Source of the DNA: an uncultured Bacilli bacterium
GTDB lineage: Bacteria; Bacillota_I; Bacilli_A; RF39; UBA660
Direction: 5' to 3'
NCBI GenBank assembly: GCA_947631135.1
Contig: CANRKE010000055.1
Location: 1-7,651, forward strand
Length of the DNA: 7,651 nucleotides
Each line of letters opens with the position of its first letter. Within the stretch, counting starts at the first letter, position 1. Under the pieces are notes generated by a model. That model searched no databases, was not told where the DNA came from, and saw only the letters and a program-made list of their open reading frames with translations. The position numbers were made by a program, and so were the translations under genes. Shown piece after piece: positions 6,074 through 7,651 of the stretch.

Positions 6074-6102
6074 TTAACTAAATATAAAGAATATTGTATA
6101 AT
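6074..6102 (+). promoter_or_regulatory. Promoter of the DUF3800 gene
   Basis: TTAACT (6074-6079), a 17-base spacer and a perfect TATAAT (6097-6102) lie 22 bases upstream of the ATG. The predicted leader is only about 15 bases and holds the ribosome binding site. Confidence 0.65.
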
Positions 6103-6124
6103 TAGTATATGCGAGGTGAATATC

Positions 6125-6793
6125 ATGAAAAGATTAAACATATTTGTAGATGAAACAGGCGAATTTGGATTTGGTAATGGTGCCTCAGAGTTATATGGTG
6201 TTTCATTTACTTTTCATGAACAAAATGATGATATTATGCCTGAATTAAATAAACTAAATGATAGATTAGAAAGAATTGGATATACGGATATGATTCATAT
6301 GGCCGACTTAATTATGAAAAGAGGAGACTATTCTAGATTTTCTATAGATAAAAGAAAAAGCATATTTAATTCAATATATCAATTTTCAAGAAGAGTACAT
6401 GTAAAATATAAAACTATCATTATAGATAAAAAATATACTGATAATAGTAGAATATTAAGACAAAAATTATCAATAGAAATTAATAATATGGTTAAAGAAC
6501 ATGAAAAATATTTTAGTAAGTTTGATAGTATAGTAATGTATTATGATAATGGTCAAGAAGTATTAGGTACTATTTTAGATGCCATATTTTCAAGATATGA
6601 AAGCTTTGAACATAGAGTTGAATTTGACCATAAAGAAAAAAGATTATTTCAAGTTTCAGATATGCTTACTTATATTGATAAATACGATTATAAATATAAA
6701 AATAAAATGTCTTTTACCAAAAGCGAAAAATATTTCTTTAATTTAGATGAAATTAGAAAAATATTAAAAGAACTTAATAAAAAACGATTTTAA
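6125..6793 (+). CDS. DUF3800 protein, RNase H-like fold
   Basis: The product has 222 residues from the ATG at 6125. This start is preferred over the in-frame GTG at 6116 because GAGGTGA lies five bases upstream of the ATG and includes that GTG. The N-terminus RLNIFVDETGEFGFGNG carries the family hallmark DE-[ST]-G (D9-E10). Later acidic positions are D141 in VMYYDNGQE and D179 in LFQVSDMLTYI, matching the spread of metal-binding acids in an RNase H-like fold. H58 in MIHMADL fits the His/Lys-rich segment after strand 2. DUF3800 proteins are frequent in mobile elements and defence-rich regions; no reaction has been firmly assigned. A convergent RNA gene shares its terminator, and several published candidate RNA motifs are named after proximity to DUF3800 genes, so a protein-RNA pair is plausible. 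Confidence 0.88.
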   Translation: MKRLNIFVDETGEFGFGNGASELYGVSFTFHEQNDDIMPELNKLNDRLERIGYTDMIHMADLIMKRGDYSRFSIDKRKSIFNSIYQFSRRVHVKYKTIIIDKKYTDNSRILRQKLSIEINNMVKEHEKYFSKFDSIVMYYDNGQEVLGTILDAIFSRYESFEHRVEFDHKEKRLFQVSDMLTYIDKYDYKYKNKMSFTKSEKYFFNLDEIRKILKELNKKRF

Positions 6794-6798
6794 ATATT

Positions 6799-6828
6799 AA
6801 AAAAAGCAACCATAAAGGTTGCCTTTTT
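6799..6828. terminator. Bidirectional terminator between DUF3800 gene and small RNA
   Basis: GCAACC (6806-6811) pairs with GGTTGC (6817-6822) around ATAAA. CTTTTT follows on the plus strand and seven T (6805-6799) follow on the minus strand, so it can stop transcription from both sides. It starts five bases after the DUF3800 stop codon. Confidence 0.85.
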
Positions 6829-6888
6829 AAGCGGCGCTTGGCGCCAACACGGGTTTGATCCGATGAATTAATTCAACAGACCAATATG

Positions 6889-6923
6889 TAGATATAATAA
6901 TATCTACAATATTATTATATCTA
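6889..6923. repeat. Perfect 15-bp inverted repeat
   Basis: TAGATATAATAATAT (6889-6903) and ATATTATTATATCTA (6909-6923) are exact reverse complements with a five-base spacer. In the minus-strand RNA it forms the long 5' hairpin; on the plus strand TTTT follows, so it may also act as a weak terminator. Confidence 0.8.
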
Positions 6924-6935
6924 TTTTACAAGTAA

Positions 6936-6964
6936 ATTATACCAAATATATTTTTAAAAGTAAA
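6936..6964 (-). promoter_or_regulatory. Proximal promoter of the small RNA
   Basis: On the minus strand TTTACT (6964-6959), a 17-base spacer ending in TGG and TATAAT (6941-6936) form an extended -10 promoter with predicted start near 6929, directly before the 15-bp hairpin. Confidence 0.65.
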
Positions 6965-6999
6965 TATATAAGATAAAAATTCCTTGTTTGTACCTAGAT

Positions 7000-7029
7000 A
7001 TTATACACTAAATATATTTAAAATGTCAA
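7000..7029 (-). promoter_or_regulatory. Distal consensus promoter of the small RNA
   Basis: On the minus strand a perfect TTGACA (7029-7024), an 18-base spacer and a perfect TATAAT (7005-7000) point leftward into sequence without an ORF. It overlaps the end of the decayed AlbA_2-type frame, so that frame is unlikely to be an active gene here. Confidence 0.65.
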
Positions 7030-7268
7030 TACATTTTTTTCTTTTGGAAATATTTTTTTCTGTATTATTACATAAATCAACAAATTCATTTTTCATTTTT
7101 TTAATATAATCTTTATATACACCAATCACTTCAGAATTATCTTTAACACCTAAAAATATATGTCCACCATTTCTATTTAACATTGAACAAATGGTTTCAA
7201 ATAAATTATCAGACAATTTTTTTAATTTTCTTATATTCAATAAGACTTTTTGATAAATTTCTCACCAT
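7001..7268 (-). pseudogene. Remnant of an AlbA_2 (Schlafen-type) DNA-binding domain gene
   Basis: The segment KLSDNLFETICSMLNRNGGH followed by IFLGVKDNSEVIGVYKDYIKK is typical of the AlbA_2 domain, in which an E-[FY]-K motif is followed by an ET[IV]-FxNxxGG core and GV-D-x-G-x-[IV]-x-G. The longest frame (7001-7240) can only start at TTG and lacks a ribosome site. The expected Glu-Tyr-Lys is present just upstream in another frame, in the reading MVRNLSKSLIEYKK (from 7268), so an indel in the AAATTAAAAAAATTG stretch has broken the gene. The 3' side ends soon after NNTEKN, where relatives continue for hundreds of residues. A small RNA promoter occupies its end. It is best read as a decayed accessory gene of the element. 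Confidence 0.6.
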
Positions 7269-7312
7269 ATATATATACTCTATTAGTATTCATAATGTCG
7301 TAAAATGTTAAT

Positions 7313-7342
7313 TTAACTTTTTTCGTATTTATGCAAAGTTAA
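7313..7342 (-). terminator. Weak hairpin after the recombinase gene
   Basis: TTAACTTT (7313-7320) and AAAGTTAA (7335-7342) form an 8-bp stem directly after the recombinase stop codon. On the minus strand the following sequence is only moderately T-rich, so termination is uncertain. Confidence 0.35.
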
Positions 7343-7651
7343 TTAAATATTATTTAATATGCTAAATTTGTAAATTATCTCTATATTTTTATCTTTATCT
7401 ATAACTATTTTATCAATTATAGTTTGCATAAGTTCTCTTGTAGGATTTTCGATATTAATTAAAGATTTAATCTTCTCTTCATATTGTTTTAAATCATCGG
7501 TTTTATTTTTTATAATTTTGTTATCATCCTTCAACTTATTTATTTCTTTTCTTAATCTAGTTAGTAAAACTTCAGTATCATTAGCAATTCTTTTATACAT
7601 TTCTTCTGATACTAAACCTTTAAATTTATCTTCATAAAGTATATCTAATTT
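7343..7651 (-). CDS. Large serine recombinase, C-terminal part
   Basis: The minus-strand frame is open from the window end to a TAA (7345-7343), giving 102 residues of the C-terminus. It begins KLDILYEDKFKGLVSEEMYK, continues through a charged coiled coil (RKEINKLKDDNKIIKNKTDD and onward) and ends RELMQTIIDKIVIDKDKNIE-IIYKFSILNNI. This ending, a helix with a 'hydrophobic-IDKI' motif and then a short strand I-E-I-x-[FY]-K-F, is typical of the C-terminal region of large serine recombinases of phages and Tn4451/Tn5397-type elements. The catalytic resolvase domain and zinc ribbon lie outside the window. The enzyme would integrate and excise the element; the interrupted amidase gene is the probable target. 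Confidence 0.8.
   Translation of the reverse strand, partial: KLDILYEDKFKGLVSEEMYKRIANDTEVLLTRLRKEINKLKDDNKIIKNKTDDLKQYEEKIKSLINIENPTRELMQTIIDKIVIDKDKNIEIIYKFSILNNI

Larger units (their letters stand above)
6799..6993 (-). ncRNA. Small structured RNA convergent with the DUF3800 gene
   Basis: No ORF covers this stretch, yet the minus strand has two strong promoters upstream (7029-7000 and 6964-6936) and a U-tailed terminator at the end. Transcripts of about 130 or 195 nt are expected. Reading the minus strand, the RNA would contain a perfect 15-bp hairpin (arms 6909-6923 and 6889-6903), a TGAATTAATTCA palindrome (6875-6864), a small CGG-loop-CCG stem with CA/TG extension (about 6865-6848), a 5-bp GGCGC/GCGCC hairpin (6845-6833) and the terminator. 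The core (6831-6862) is about 69% GC in an AT-rich surrounding, as expected for functional RNA. Candidate RNA motifs named DUF3800-I onward have been reported next to genes of this family; whether this one belongs to them needs a covariance search. It could act in trans, be a partner of the DUF3800 protein, or be an antisense regulator. Confidence 0.6.
6000..7651. mobile_element. Serine-recombinase mobile element, left end and first part
   Basis: From the amidase break to the window end the content is accessory: a DUF3800 gene, a small RNA gene, a decayed AlbA_2-type gene and the C-terminal part of a large serine recombinase. Large serine recombinases lie near an end of the phage or transposon they move and insert into short sites, often inside coding genes. 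The right end is outside the window, so element type and size are unknown. The left boundary is inferred from the loss of amidase homology, not from a seen repeat. Confidence 0.5.

Noticed and set aside
6831..6862. GC-rich GGCGC-TTG-GCGCC followed by CACGGGTTTGATCCG resembles a type II tRNA variable arm plus T-arm
   Set aside because: The T-stem pairs only three bases, there is no D-arm or acceptor stem, and the stretch lies inside a promoter-terminator RNA on the other strand.

Overview
The window is AT-rich (roughly a quarter GC by eye) with ATA/AAA/TTA-biased codons, AGGAGG-type ribosome binding sites and many short T-tailed terminators. This suggests a low-GC Bacillota, possibly a gut-type lineage in or near the Bacilli or Clostridia; the window does not fix the lineage. 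TGA is used as a stop and the standard bacterial code fits throughout.

Left part (1-1200): two minus-strand genes encode small membrane-anchored proteins. The first (1-143) runs off the window; the second is a 198-residue anchored protein. Between them, a good plus-strand promoter faces a compact RNA-like fold (about 230-368) with no ORF. The anchored-protein gene has its Shine-Dalgarno and start codon separated by a perfect 8-bp hairpin.

Centre left (1200-2435): a 27-bp CIRCE-like HrcA operator lies directly upstream of a 17-bp-spaced promoter. The promoter drives about 520 nt of structured, non-coding, relatively GC-rich sequence followed by a 180-residue four-helix membrane protein carrying a DxxxD motif. 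I read this as OLE RNA plus its partner OapA. Back-to-back terminators separate it from a convergent YetF/DUF421 membrane protein gene (2433-3152).

Centre right (3333-4925): a two-gene operon encodes an XRE-HTH/ImmA-type metallopeptidase and an overlapping PIN-domain protein. It looks like a toxin-antitoxin pair that ends in a terminator overlapping the toxin stop codon.

Right part (5004-7651): the 3' part of an N-acetylmuramoyl-L-alanine amidase gene with four LysM repeats stops abruptly inside the amidase fold, at the conserved GGEGAE segment. Beyond that point the sequence changes to what looks like a mobile element. It carries a DUF3800 gene, a convergent promoter-to-terminator small RNA on the minus strand, a decayed AlbA_2-type gene, and the C-terminal coiled coil of a large serine recombinase running off the window end. 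The simplest model is that a serine-recombinase element inserted into the amidase gene.

The observations most worth following up are the apparent HrcA control of OLE-OapA, the unannotated RNA facing the DUF3800 gene, and the interrupted amidase.
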